Source of the DNA: CAVRUD01 sp963849635
GTDB taxonomy: Bacteria; Chloroflexota; Chloroflexia; Thermomicrobiales; UBA6265
Direction: 5' to 3'
Length of the DNA: 64,000 nt
Assembly (NCBI GenBank): GCA_963849635.1
Contig: CAWKIA010000019.1
Span: 186,001 to 250,000, forward strand
Part shown: piece after piece, positions 44,420 to 52,856 of the stretch
Numbering within the stretch: position 1 is the first letter of the stretch
How the letters are laid out: every line of letters starts with the position of its first letter
The notes under the pieces: generated by a model
Database searches by the model: none
Seen by the model: the letters and a program-made list of their open reading frames with translations, nothing else
Told to the model about the DNA's origin: nothing
Position numbers and translations under genes: made by a program

Positions 44420-45499
44420 ATGTCAGAGCGGGAACGCGCCGTAGACCTGGCGATTGCGACAGATCGAGCGCCAGTTCGGCAAGGGCTCGATCATGAGGAT
44501 GAAGCGGCGAGACCAACCCGAGCAAGTCGAATCGATCCCGACCGGGAGCATCGCCCTCGATCTGGCGCTGGGCATCGGCGGCGTTCCGCGCGGCCGCATC
44601 GTCGAGATTTACGGGCCGGAGTCGTCGGGTAAAACCACCCTCGCGCTGCACATCATCGCCGAGGCCCAGAAGCTGGGCGGGCATGGCGGCCATCATCGAC
44701 GCCGAGCACGCGCTCGATCCCATCTACGCCGGGCGGCTGGGGGTCAATCTCGAGCGAACTGCTGATTTCCCAGCCGGATACCGGCGAGCAGGCGCTGGAG
44801 ATCACCGAGACGCTGGTGCGTTCCAGCGCGGTCGACGTGATCGTGATCGACTCGGTCGCCGCGCTGGTGCCGAAGGCCGAGATCGAAGGCGACATGGGCG
44901 ACTCCCACGTCGGTCTGCAGGCCCGCCTGATGAGCCAGGCGCTGCGGAAGCTGACCGGCGCGATCAAATCGCGCTCAAACTGCGTGATCTTCATCAACCA
45001 GCTGCGTATGAAGATCGGCGTCATGTTCGGCAACCCGGAAACCACCACGGGTGGTAACGCGCTCAAGTTCTACGCGTCGGTGCGCATGGATATCCGCCGG
45101 ATCGAGACGATCAAGAACGGCACCGATTCGGTCGGGATGCGCGTCCGGGTCAAGGTGGTCAAGAACAAGGTCGCGCCGCCGTTCCGCCAGGCCGAATTCG
45201 ACATCATGTACAACGAGGGCATTTCGGTCGCCGGCAGTGTGCTCGATGTCGGTACCGATCTCGGCATCGTTCGCAAGAGCGGAGCCTGGTACTACCTCGA
45301 TGAGGATCGGCTCGGGCAGGGTCGTGAGAACGCCAAGGAGTTCCTGAAGCACAACCCGGACATGCTGGACGAGATCCGCAACCGGATCAAGGCCGCCTCC
45401 CCGGAGCTCTCCGGTCGGCTGGCATTCGACGGCAACGAGGACGCGGCTGGAGTCGGCGCAAACGGCCTGGTCGAGGATCTCGCGGGCGTCGACCTTTAG
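44420..45499 (+). CDS. recA: Recombinase RecA (three single-base insertions)
   Basis: Strand-exchange and SOS protein, about 358 aa. Every family hallmark is present but in three frames: QIERQFGKGSIMRM, Walker A GPESSGKTT, IIDAEHALDPIYAGRLGVN, then VIVIDSVAALVPKAEIEGDMGDSHVGLQARLMSQALRKL, NQLRMKIGVMFGNPETTTGGNALKFYASVR. The frame changes near 44457, 44681 and 44757, each by one extra base; from about 44760 to the stop the frame is clean. ATG 44420 follows GGGAGGAC. A promoter and LexA-like box lie upstream, and a hairpin follows. Sequence error is the simplest reading, because recA is rarely lost. Confidence 0.93.
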
Positions 45500-45629
45500 G
45501 CGGCTTGTTCGGCCCGTCCTGGAGGCTCTGAGACGCTCCGGAGGCAATCCAATCCGAAGGGCCTCCCCCAGAAGATTGACGCTGGTCGCTGAATACGCCC
45601 AATCGGGCCAGACGAATGGGTCATCGCAT

Positions 45630-45661
45630 GAGGCCCGGCTCCAGAAAAGGAGCCGGGCCTC
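45630..45661 (+). terminator. Hairpin after recA
   Basis: 13-bp perfect stem GAGGCCCGGCTCC / GGAGCCGGGCCTC with loop AGAAAA, 130 nt after the recA stop. No U-run. Confidence 0.65.
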
Positions 45662-45740
45662 GCTGGTTAAACAGGGCAGATTTCAGGAAGGGGTTGACGA
45701 ATTGGGCGGAATGACCTCGCCCATACCCCCGCTGCTGCGA

Positions 45741-45879
45741 CAGCCCTCACCCCGGCGCTGCGCGCCACCCCTCTCCCCTCCGGGGGAGAAGGGGACGAAT
45801 CCGCAAGCGCGTGTGCACCGGGGAAGAAGCGCTCCCCGCTCTCCCGCGCACGGGAGAGGGGGCTGGGGGGTGAGGGCTG
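45741..45879. repeat. Composite inverted repeat with CAGCCCTCACCCC ends
   Basis: 139-bp element. Outer arms CAGCCCTCACCCC and GGGGGGTGAGGGCTG; inside, two smaller palindromes (CTCTCCCCTCC-GGGGGAGAAG and CTCTCCCGCG-CACGGGAGAG). Related in composition to families B and C but longer. It lies between recA and the HhH gene; the gap holds nothing else. Confidence 0.75.
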
Positions 45880-45924
45880 TTTTGGGCCGGGGAAAGGAGC
45901 CGTTGGCCACGGCCCAGAATAGCG

Positions 45925-46257
45925 CTAGCGAGATTGCATCTCGCGTGCACGATCGGCCATTTCTGACGGCGCAATCGGCGTCGACCGCGCCTTACGGGCC
46001 GGCGTGAATTCCCACCATGGACGCGAGGGTTCGCCGTTGGCAAAGGCGACGACGGCAGACAGGACATCGTGCATACAGGGATCGGGGCAAGCACCGTGCT
46101 GACGGCAGAGCGCGTGGTAGAGGGCGTCCGGGTCCTGGCCGCGCAGATCGTCGATGTGGGCGATGCCCAGCCCGGCCAGATCGCGGGAGATGGCCGGGCC
46201 GACGTTAGGGATGGTCTGGAGCCGCTTGAGGGTTTCGGGATCGAAGGTTGTGGCCAT
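45925..46257 (-). CDS. Helix-hairpin-helix protein (Cdd1 / mitomycin-resistance-like)
   Basis: Protein of 110 aa, like the 'pathogenicity locus' Cdd1 proteins. A HhH motif at residues 8-28 (LKRLQTIPNVGPAISRDLAGLGI) suggests DNA binding, followed by LRGQDPDALYHALCRQHGACPDPCMHDVLSAVVAF, which is the family's cysteine-bearing core, and WWEFTPARKA. ATG 46257 is preferred (AGAAGG 10 nt upstream); ATG 46266 is possible. It faces recA. Function of the family is not established; a DNA-repair link is only hinted at by the neighbour. Confidence 0.78.
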   Translation of the reverse strand: MATTFDPETLKRLQTIPNVGPAISRDLAGLGIAHIDDLRGQDPDALYHALCRQHGACPDPCMHDVLSAVVAFANGEPSRPWWEFTPARKARSTPIAPSEMADRAREMQSR

Positions 46258-46370
46258 GGGATGCATGCCTTCTGTGCCGGAGCACCTGATCTGAATCTCC
46301 GGACTCCAGCATAGGAGGAGGCTAGTGACAACGGTATGTCACCGGTCCGTATCGATATTCTGAAATGTAT

Positions 46371-46407
46371 GAGAGGACGCGGCGGGATGTACCCGCCGCG
46401 TCCTCTC
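46371..46407. terminator. Perfect 16-bp hairpin after wall-hydrolase gene
   Basis: GAGAGGACGCGGCGGG at 46371-46386 pairs with its complement at 46392-46407; loop ATGTA. It follows the leftward NlpC/P60 stop by about 145 nt, and separates it from the HhH gene. No U-run. The rest of 46258-46552 has no feature. Confidence 0.6.
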
Positions 46408-46552
46408 CTCCCCCGGCACGCCGGCTGGATGAATCCGCCCCGGCGCCCCTAATAGATTACCGTCGCTTCTGCCCTACCCGGCGGGGTCCTCACCCCGGAA
46501 GCAGTGTCGGGCTGCTCCCGGGGTTGAAATGAGGTGCCTAACTTGGATGGGG

Positions 46553-49456
46553 CTAGGAGAAGCGGACGGCGCCGTAATAGCGAGATGAGTAGTACTGGGA
46601 ATTGATGTCGCTCACCCGGACGCCGGTCGTCTCGTTCTCGGCGTGGACGAACTGGCCACCGCCGATGTAAATGCCGGTGTGCGACATGCCCCAGCGGAAG
46701 GTGTTCTGGAAGAAGACGATGTCTCCAGGCTGGAGGGCGTTCCGGGAGACGGGTGCGCCCATGTCGTACTGGACGAACATGTCGTGGGTGATGTTGATGC
46801 CAAGGACATTCTTGATCACGAACATCGTGAAGCCGGAGCAGTCGAAGCCGTACGGGCCTTCACCGGCCCAGACGTACGGGTAGCCGACGTAGTTCATCGC
46901 GAAGTCGACAATCGCGCCGCCTGACCGGCTACCACTCGGAGCCGGGTTCGTTGGAGCGGTGCCTGGGCTGGTCGGGGTGCCGGAGCCACCACGCTGGCTG
47001 AGCGCCGCGTTGGTCGGCGTCAGGTAGTCGCTGTGCATCCAGCCCTTGAGACCGTCCCAGTTGACGGCGACGAAGCCGACGCGATTGCCGGTGACCTTGA
47101 CGACGGTGCCGGATGGGGCGACCGCGGCCACACCAGAGCTCATGCTCGGCTCGTAGCGGAGGTTGAGGCTCGAAGTCGTCATCACACGGGAGCCGATGGC
47201 GAACCTGCCACCACTGGTGGACCCACCGGAGGTGCCGCCACTGGTTGAGCCGCCGCTGCTCTTGGTCAGATACGCGGTGCTGGCGAAGCCGTTCTTGCCG
47301 CCGCAGACGATCGGCTGCCAGGTGCCTTGCGCCGCGCCGCGAAGCGTAACGGTGGCGCCTTCCGATAGGACCATGAGGACGGTGCCGCTCGAACTTGCGG
47401 TGGCGCGGCAGTTCAGACCGCCGCCGCCCGTGCCGGTGACCTTGGCCGTGCCGGTCGAGGCAGCCGATGTGGTGCCACTGGAACTGCTGCCGCTCGAGGA
47501 GCCGCCGCTGGTCTTGGTCAGGTAGTCCTTGTGGACGAATCCGCTCTTGCCGGCGCAGGTGACCGGCGTCCATTCACCCTGGGTGGCGCCGATGACGGCC
47601 ACAGTCGTGCCCTCGGCGAGGACCGTGATGATGCTGCCGTCGTAACCGGCCGAGGAGCGGCAGCGAACGCCGTCGCCGTTGGTGCCGGTGACCTTGGCGG
47701 AGCCAGAGGAGCCGGTGCCGGTTTGAGCGGCAGCGCTCACAGTGGACTTGCTGCTGCTCGCGCTCTTGGTCAGGAAGTCGACGTGGACGAAACCACTCTT
47801 GCCGCCGCAGACGACCGGCTGCCACTCGCCTTGTGCGGAGCCGTTGAGATTGACCTTGCTGCCTTCGGCCAGGACCGTGATCACTGCGCCGCTGTAGCTG
47901 GCTGAGGAGCGGCAGCGAAGACCACCACCACCCGTGCCACTGACAACTGCGGTACCGGTAACTTCAGCGGCGGTGAACTCGACATTTGAGGAGACGGCGG
48001 CCGTGAAGTCGCCGCTGCCATCGCTGTTAGCCAGATAGTCGGACACGACGAAGCCGTCGGATCCGGCGCAGACGACCGGCGTCCACGCGCCCTTTGCGGG
48101 ACCTCGCAGGGCGACCTCAGAGCCGTCCAGCAGGACGGTGATGGTCGCGGCACTGTTACTTCTGCTCGCCCGGCAGCGGACGCCGTCGCCGTTCGTGCCC
48201 GTCACCACGGCATAGCCAGTGGCCTCGGAGGCGCCATTGTCAACAGCGGCCGTGAAGGTTTCCTGAATCGCCTCGGCCTGCTCGGCCTCAATCTCAGGAA
48301 CCGCGACGGTGGGGACGGGTGTCGGCTCGACCTCATCAGTCGGAACCTCAGTTGGTTCCTCGGTCGGCTCTTCAGTGGCTTCTGGAGTCTCGGTCTCGAC
48401 CGGCTCCTCGGTGGCGACAGGAGTTTCAACTTCCTCGGTTGGAACCTCAGTTGCCTCATCAGTCGGGACTTCAGTCGCTTCCTCAGTCGGCTCTTCCGTA
48501 ACCGGGGTCTCAACCACTTCGGTCGGATCTGGCTCGGTAACTACGGTCTCCTCGGTGGGGACTTCTTCTGCCGGAGCCTCGAAGACAGGCTCTTCTTCGA
48601 CCGGGACTTCCTCAACCGTAGCTTCTTCGGTCGGAACGTCGGCCACTGGCTCCTCAGCGACTGGAACCTCGGTGACCGGCACCTCTTCGGTCGCTACTTC
48701 TTCGACAGCGACTTCCTCGACAGGGACCTCTTCGGTTGCAACCGCTTCGGTGGGGACTTCTGTGGCGGGCACTTCCTCGACTGGAGCCGGCTCAAGAGGC
48801 GACTCACCTTCAAGGAGGACGAAATCGTTGTGGACGTAGCCTTGGACGCCACCGCAGACGAGCGGCTGCCACTCCTCGGATGCGGGGCCGGTCAGTTCGA
48901 CCGCCTCGCCCTCGTAGAGGACGATAATCACTTCCGCTTCGTAGGTGGGTTCGGTCCGGCAGCGGGCGCCTTCATCGCTTGTACCAGCGATGGTTGCGAT
49001 CTCGCCGGTGGGGACCGGTGGAGCCACATCGCCTTCGGTCGCGACATCGCCTTCAGCCTCGGCGGAGTCGTCGGATGTGGCGGTCTCTTCGGTGGTTCCG
49101 GCACCCGGGATGAGGAGCGTTGCGGGGAGGACGCCCTGTTGATCGAGGGCGATGACGCCGTACCAGATGGAGGCATCATCGGCAGTAAGCGGGCCGGCAA
49201 TCACCTCGACGACCGTGCCTTCGGGGACGGAGGTGAGAACCATCGATTCCCACCCCGGTTCGGAGCGCAGGAGCGCGAACCCTCCTTCCGCACCGCTGAC
49301 CGTCGCCGATCCCCCAAGCGCCAAGTCAGTGCTCGCTGCTCGTGCCCCAGCCGGCCCGAGAACGGTGAGGAGCATCATCCCCACCAACAGCGGCGAGAGT
49401 CGGCATGCGACCCTCGAGGTATGCCTATTCAAGCCCATCCCTCCGATTCGAGCCAT
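46553..49456 (-). CDS. Secreted SH3b-repeat NlpC/P60 peptidoglycan hydrolase
   Basis: Wall hydrolase of about 967 aa. Signal peptide at residues 7-40 (LLVGMMLLTVLGPAGARAAS). Then two SH3b domains, a Pro/Glu/Val/Thr-rich linker of about 170 aa, four more SH3b domains (each with RCR/NCR and VCGG/VCAG cysteines and ending FLTKS-like), a seventh SH3b with NLRYEPS, and the NlpC/P60 domain with Cys873 (GFDCSGF) and His926 (SHTGIYIGG). It cleaves peptide stems of peptidoglycan. ATG 49456 or the later 49438 is the start. Promoter at 49884-49912, about 420 nt ahead. Hairpin terminator follows. Confidence 0.9.
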   Translation of the reverse strand: MARIGGMGLNRHTSRVACRLSPLLVGMMLLTVLGPAGARAASTDLALGGSATVSGAEGGFALLRSEPGWESMVLTSVPEGTVVEVIAGPLTADDASIWYGVIALDQQGVLPATLLIPGAGTTEETATSDDSAEAEGDVATEGDVAPPVPTGEIATIAGTSDEGARCRTEPTYEAEVIIVLYEGEAVELTGPASEEWQPLVCGGVQGYVHNDFVLLEGESPLEPAPVEEVPATEVPTEAVATEEVPVEEVAVEEVATEEVPVTEVPVAEEPVADVPTEEATVEEVPVEEEPVFEAPAEEVPTEETVVTEPDPTEVVETPVTEEPTEEATEVPTDEATEVPTEEVETPVATEEPVETETPEATEEPTEEPTEVPTDEVEPTPVPTVAVPEIEAEQAEAIQETFTAAVDNGASEATGYAVVTGTNGDGVRCRASRSNSAATITVLLDGSEVALRGPAKGAWTPVVCAGSDGFVVSDYLANSDGSGDFTAAVSSNVEFTAAEVTGTAVVSGTGGGGLRCRSSASYSGAVITVLAEGSKVNLNGSAQGEWQPVVCGGKSGFVHVDFLTKSASSSKSTVSAAAQTGTGSSGSAKVTGTNGDGVRCRSSAGYDGSIITVLAEGTTVAVIGATQGEWTPVTCAGKSGFVHKDYLTKTSGGSSSGSSSSGTTSAASTGTAKVTGTGGGGLNCRATASSSGTVLMVLSEGATVTLRGAAQGTWQPIVCGGKNGFASTAYLTKSSGGSTSGGTSGGSTSGGRFAIGSRVMTTSSLNLRYEPSMSSGVAAVAPSGTVVKVTGNRVGFVAVNWDGLKGWMHSDYLTPTNAALSQRGGSGTPTSPGTAPTNPAPSGSRSGGAIVDFAMNYVGYPYVWAGEGPYGFDCSGFTMFVIKNVLGINITHDMFVQYDMGAPVSRNALQPGDIVFFQNTFRWGMSHTGIYIGGGQFVHAENETTGVRVSDINSQYYSSRYYGAVRFS

Positions 49457-49883
49457 TTCGGTCACGCAGCCTCGCGACCGTCCCGCAGGTGTCGGGAATT
49501 GATTGTCCTGTCGACCTCCGCTTATGCGGCGCCTAGCCAAGCGCCAGCGAGTTCAGACATGTGTGGCCCCCGTGGCCACCCGATCCATTCGAGGCTCCCC
49601 GATGCGCGCCACGCGACGCTCACCTGTTTCGGATGCTGAGCCACCTAGAAGGAGCGCACAAGCATCCACCACCGGAAAGAACCCTGACCCCAACGTCAGC
49701 GCAAACCAAATCGCACACGGATAGCCTCAAGAACCACCTACGCCCGAGGGCGTTCATGGCTATCGACGGACCACATAGAACGACTTGGTGTCTTTCCGGC
49801 GGCCACGTTGCGCAGTTTTTGGGGCCCGCTCCTTCCAGCCAGAGACAGGACCCCGAGCGCTCGTGGAACCCCGGGATGCGGCG

Positions 49884-49912
49884 ACCTTAACAGACCTATC
49901 CAGGCATGTCAA
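49884..49912 (-). promoter_or_regulatory. Promoter of the SH3b/NlpC-P60 gene
   Basis: On the minus strand: TTGACA (49912-49907), 17-nt spacer, TAAGGT (49889-49884). It would start RNA near 49877, leaving a leader of about 420 nt. The 572-bp gap to the methyltransferase gene also holds an AT-rich stretch at 49930-49965. Confidence 0.7.
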
Positions 49913-50112
49913 TCCCGCACAACTCGGTAAAGAACTTTTTTTATCACACGTGAATCTCAGTTTTGCGCAGAAATGATCGGAACCCGGCTACGATTGTCCG
50001 CGAGTTTGCCGGATTCATTCGAGTTTGACGGGAAATCCCGTTCAGGCCTCGTCAGCGAAAATTAGGGCAGAATAGTGCCAGCTATTTCAAGAATTGGGGA
50101 GCTGAGAACACT

Positions 50113-50952
50113 GTGGTCTATCGACTTGAAGAGGCCGATAACCTTGAAGCCCTGGGCCGGATTCCCGACGGCTCCGTCCCCTTGATCTATATCGATCCGC
50201 CCTTTAATACGGGGATCGCGCAGACACGCCGGACGCTCGGCACTCGCCGGACCGCCGAGATGGAGGACGGGGATCGGACTGGGTTTGGCGGCAACCGGTA
50301 CGTGACGGTTGAGAAAGCGCGGCAGGCATACACCGATGCCTTCGATGACTATCTCGCGTTTCTGGAACCTCGATTGCTCGAAGCCCATCGGGTTCTGGCG
50401 GCCGATGGCAGCCTCTACGTCCACCTCGATGCCAGGGAAGTGCACTACGTCAAGATCTTGCTCGATGCGATCTTTGGGCGGCACTGCTTTATCAATGAGT
50501 TGATTTGGGCGTATGACTATGGTGGACGGCCCCGGCGGCGGTGGCCGGCGAAACACGACACGATCCTGTTCTACGTCAAATCCGCCGAGCATTACTACTT
50601 CGACGCCCTAGAGGTCGAACGCGAGCCGTATATGGCTCCCGGTTTGGTTACACCCGAAAAGCGGGCTCGGGGCAAGCTGCCGAGCTCCGTCTGGTGGCAT
50701 ACGATCGTCAGCCCGACCGGACGAGAGAAGACCGGCTATCCGACGCAGAAGCCGGTCGGTATCGTCAAACGAATTGTGGCCGCGTCCTCGCGCCCTGGAG
50801 ACGTGGTCCTCGACTTTTTCGCGGGCAGCGGGACGACAGGCGCGGCCGCGGTGGCCTTGGGGCGGGGGTTCCACCTCATCGATAACAACCCGGCGGCCGT
50901 GGCGACGATGCGGCGCCGGTTCGCCGATCTGGCGGGCCTCATTGACGAGTAG
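50113..50952 (+). CDS. Orphan DNA methyltransferase (beta class)
   Basis: Adenine-N6 or cytosine-N4 methyltransferase of 279 aa. Catalytic motif IV is DPPF at residues 28-31 and the AdoMet-binding motif I is FAGSGTTG at 236-243. Motif IV before motif I is the beta-class order (M.RsrI-like). YPTQKPVGIVKRIV (motif X region) and the target-recognition segment between them are present. No restriction enzyme or specificity subunit is adjacent, so it is probably a regulatory or epigenetic methylase. Start GTG 50113 has GGGGAGCTGAG upstream. Confidence 0.88.
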   Translation: MVYRLEEADNLEALGRIPDGSVPLIYIDPPFNTGIAQTRRTLGTRRTAEMEDGDRTGFGGNRYVTVEKARQAYTDAFDDYLAFLEPRLLEAHRVLAADGSLYVHLDAREVHYVKILLDAIFGRHCFINELIWAYDYGGRPRRRWPAKHDTILFYVKSAEHYYFDALEVEREPYMAPGLVTPEKRARGKLPSSVWWHTIVSPTGREKTGYPTQKPVGIVKRIVAASSRPGDVVLDFFAGSGTTGAAAVALGRGFHLIDNNPAAVATMRRRFADLAGLIDE

Positions 50953-51076
50953 GATCGCGCCCTGTGCGTGTTCGCTTCGGTACGTTCAACGGGTCCTGAG
51001 CGCGACGAACATCGAGCCGGTGCGTGCCTGGTCACTGGTCATGCCGAAGTACCGATGAGGTGACCGGCACGTTCCA

Positions 51077-52300
51077 TCAATCAGCCCATGGACGCGAGTT
51101 AATGGCGACGAAGACCGCGTCGCCGTTGCTGCCGGCGCTGTTCATCAGCGTCGAGTGGAACGGTTGCGTCGCCGACCAGAGCGTGGCGCCGTCTGTGGTC
51201 GACGAGACAGAAACCTCGCCGTTCCACAACCCGATGAGCGACGTTCCGACGATCAGTTGAGGCTCGACAAAGGTTGTGGTTTGCGCCACGCGCCAGCGCT
51301 CGTTGCCGGAGGACAACTCGTAGGCAACGAGTGCCGCGTCGTCAGGGTCGAGGACGACGACCGCTCCGTCGCCGGCGGCGAGGAGGTCCCCGTAGGACGG
51401 GCGACCCCGCGCCGACCAGAGCTCCCGGCCCGAGGCGGCATCGATCGCCGCGACCGTGAACGTGGGTGGGGGCGGGCCGCTCGCTCCACGTGTCCCGATG
51501 ACGAAGCCTTCGGCCGCGGCGGGATGGTCGAGCTGAGGCGCTTGCCAGAGCGTCGCGCCGGTCCGCATGTCGATCGCGGTGGCGGTTGCACCTGTCGGAA
51601 CAACGATGACCTCGCCGAGCACCGCCGCGGGCGATCGTGCGACGAAGACAGTCGCCTGGTCCGAGAGCGGGATGTCACTGACCCACAGCTCCTGGCCGGT
51701 GGCCCGATCGATGCCTCGAAACCGCGACGATTCAAAGAGGCTGACAACCTCCCAGACGACCGCGACAGTGGCGCTATGCGCGAGCGGGGCCTCGCTCGAC
51801 GCGACTCGCCATTTCTCCTCGCCGGTCTCCGGGTCCACGCCAACGAGCGCGGACGCGCCCTCGTCGGCGGTGGCGAGAACGACGACCCCCTGGCCGTCGA
51901 ACGGCCCCGGTGGCGTGGGGGTATTCGCGGTTGATCGGCGCCAGCGCTCCGACCCGTCGGCGGCGTCAAAGGCGATCGTATGCCGGCTGGTGGTCCCAAC
52001 GTTGGGCCCGCCCTCCTCGATAAGGAGGATGTCGGCGTTCGCCCCGATAACGGTCCGAAATGCCTGGTCCGGGGAGCACGCGACCCACGCGACGACACCA
52101 TCGGTGAGGCTCAGCGCCCCCGCGGCGGGGTACTCGGCGTCCGGGCATGCCGGTGCCGTCGTAGCGCCCCCAGGACCGGGGCTCGCCTCGGCGGTGGCGT
52201 CCATGCGCGCCGGTGTCGGGGTGGACTCCTGTGCCACGGCGAGCGTCGGGGCGGCAAGCAGAGCGAGGGCGAGGAGCGCGGACCGGCGAAGGCGGAGCAT
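51077..52300 (-). CDS. Secreted PQQ-like beta-propeller protein
   Basis: Exported protein of 407 aa. Signal peptide at residues 1-24 (LRRSALLALALLAAPTLAVA), a Pro/Thr spacer, then a beta-propeller with repeated GxxxW motifs (GSERWRR, GEEKWRV, GQELWVS, GATLWQA, GRELWSA, GNERWRV, GATLWSA), which is the PQQ/BamB-like blade signature. It may bind other envelope proteins, and need not bind PQQ. ATG 52300 follows GGAGGTG by 6 nt; the frame is open to 52351 without support. It converges with the methyltransferase. Confidence 0.83.
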   Translation of the reverse strand: MLRLRRSALLALALLAAPTLAVAQESTPTPARMDATAEASPGPGGATTAPACPDAEYPAAGALSLTDGVVAWVACSPDQAFRTVIGANADILLIEEGGPNVGTTSRHTIAFDAADGSERWRRSTANTPTPPGPFDGQGVVVLATADEGASALVGVDPETGEEKWRVASSEAPLAHSATVAVVWEVVSLFESSRFRGIDRATGQELWVSDIPLSDQATVFVARSPAAVLGEVIVVPTGATATAIDMRTGATLWQAPQLDHPAAAEGFVIGTRGASGPPPPTFTVAAIDAASGRELWSARGRPSYGDLLAAGDGAVVVLDPDDAALVAYELSSGNERWRVAQTTTFVEPQLIVGTSLIGLWNGEVSVSSTTDGATLWSATQPFHSTLMNSAGSNGDAVFVAINSRPWAD

Positions 52301-52398
52301 AGCAACACCTCCAGGGCGGAACGGTTGACCAAGCGATGGGACCTTTCGCACCGCGATTGGAGAAGTCTATCTCCGCCACGCCTGAATGAACACCAGGA

Positions 52399-52851
52399 TC
52401 AAGAGTCATCCTGATTCGCCAGCCGGTCGGCGGCATAGCGGGCGCCAACCGTGACGGCCAGCGAGAGCCCGCCGCCTAGTCCCGCTCCGATGCCCACGAT
52501 GAGAAGTGCAGCCGCGATGGCCCGCAGCGCGACGTGACTGCCGTCGTCACTCACCGTGCTCAAGAGCACGCAAGCGCCAAGAACCATTCCAATCCCCAGG
52601 CAGAAGAGGACCGTCGCGCGGCGCCGAACGTGGTCCGCTTGGAAGGCGGACATGATCGCGCTGACGCGGGCCTCCGCGACCGCGCCGGCCGCGGCAAGCA
52701 GCCAGGCGAAGGCGTCGAGCAGATAGGTCCAGGTGTTGTCGTCGCTGAGGTCGCGCAGCAGGGTGCTGGTGGCCCCCAGGACTGCCCCGAGCGTTACTGC
52801 CCCGTACCCAAGCCGCCGAAGTTGTCGTGGATTCGCAAAGAGTTGATGCAC
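52399..52851 (-). CDS. Four-helix small membrane protein
   Basis: 150 aa with about four hydrophobic segments (residues 17-30, 45-60, 78-97 and 106-130). Acidic loop SDDNTWTYLLDAF and a basic stretch HVRRRATVLF lie between. No family recognised. Start GTG 52851, 5 nt after the coiled-coil gene's stop, so both are co-transcribed. Inner-membrane protein of unknown role. Confidence 0.6.
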   Translation of the reverse strand: MHQLFANPRQLRRLGYGAVTLGAVLGATSTLLRDLSDDNTWTYLLDAFAWLLAAAGAVAEARVSAIMSAFQADHVRRRATVLFCLGIGMVLGACVLLSTVSDDGSHVALRAIAAALLIVGIGAGLGGGLSLAVTVGARYAADRLANQDDS

Positions 52852-52856
52852 CCGAT

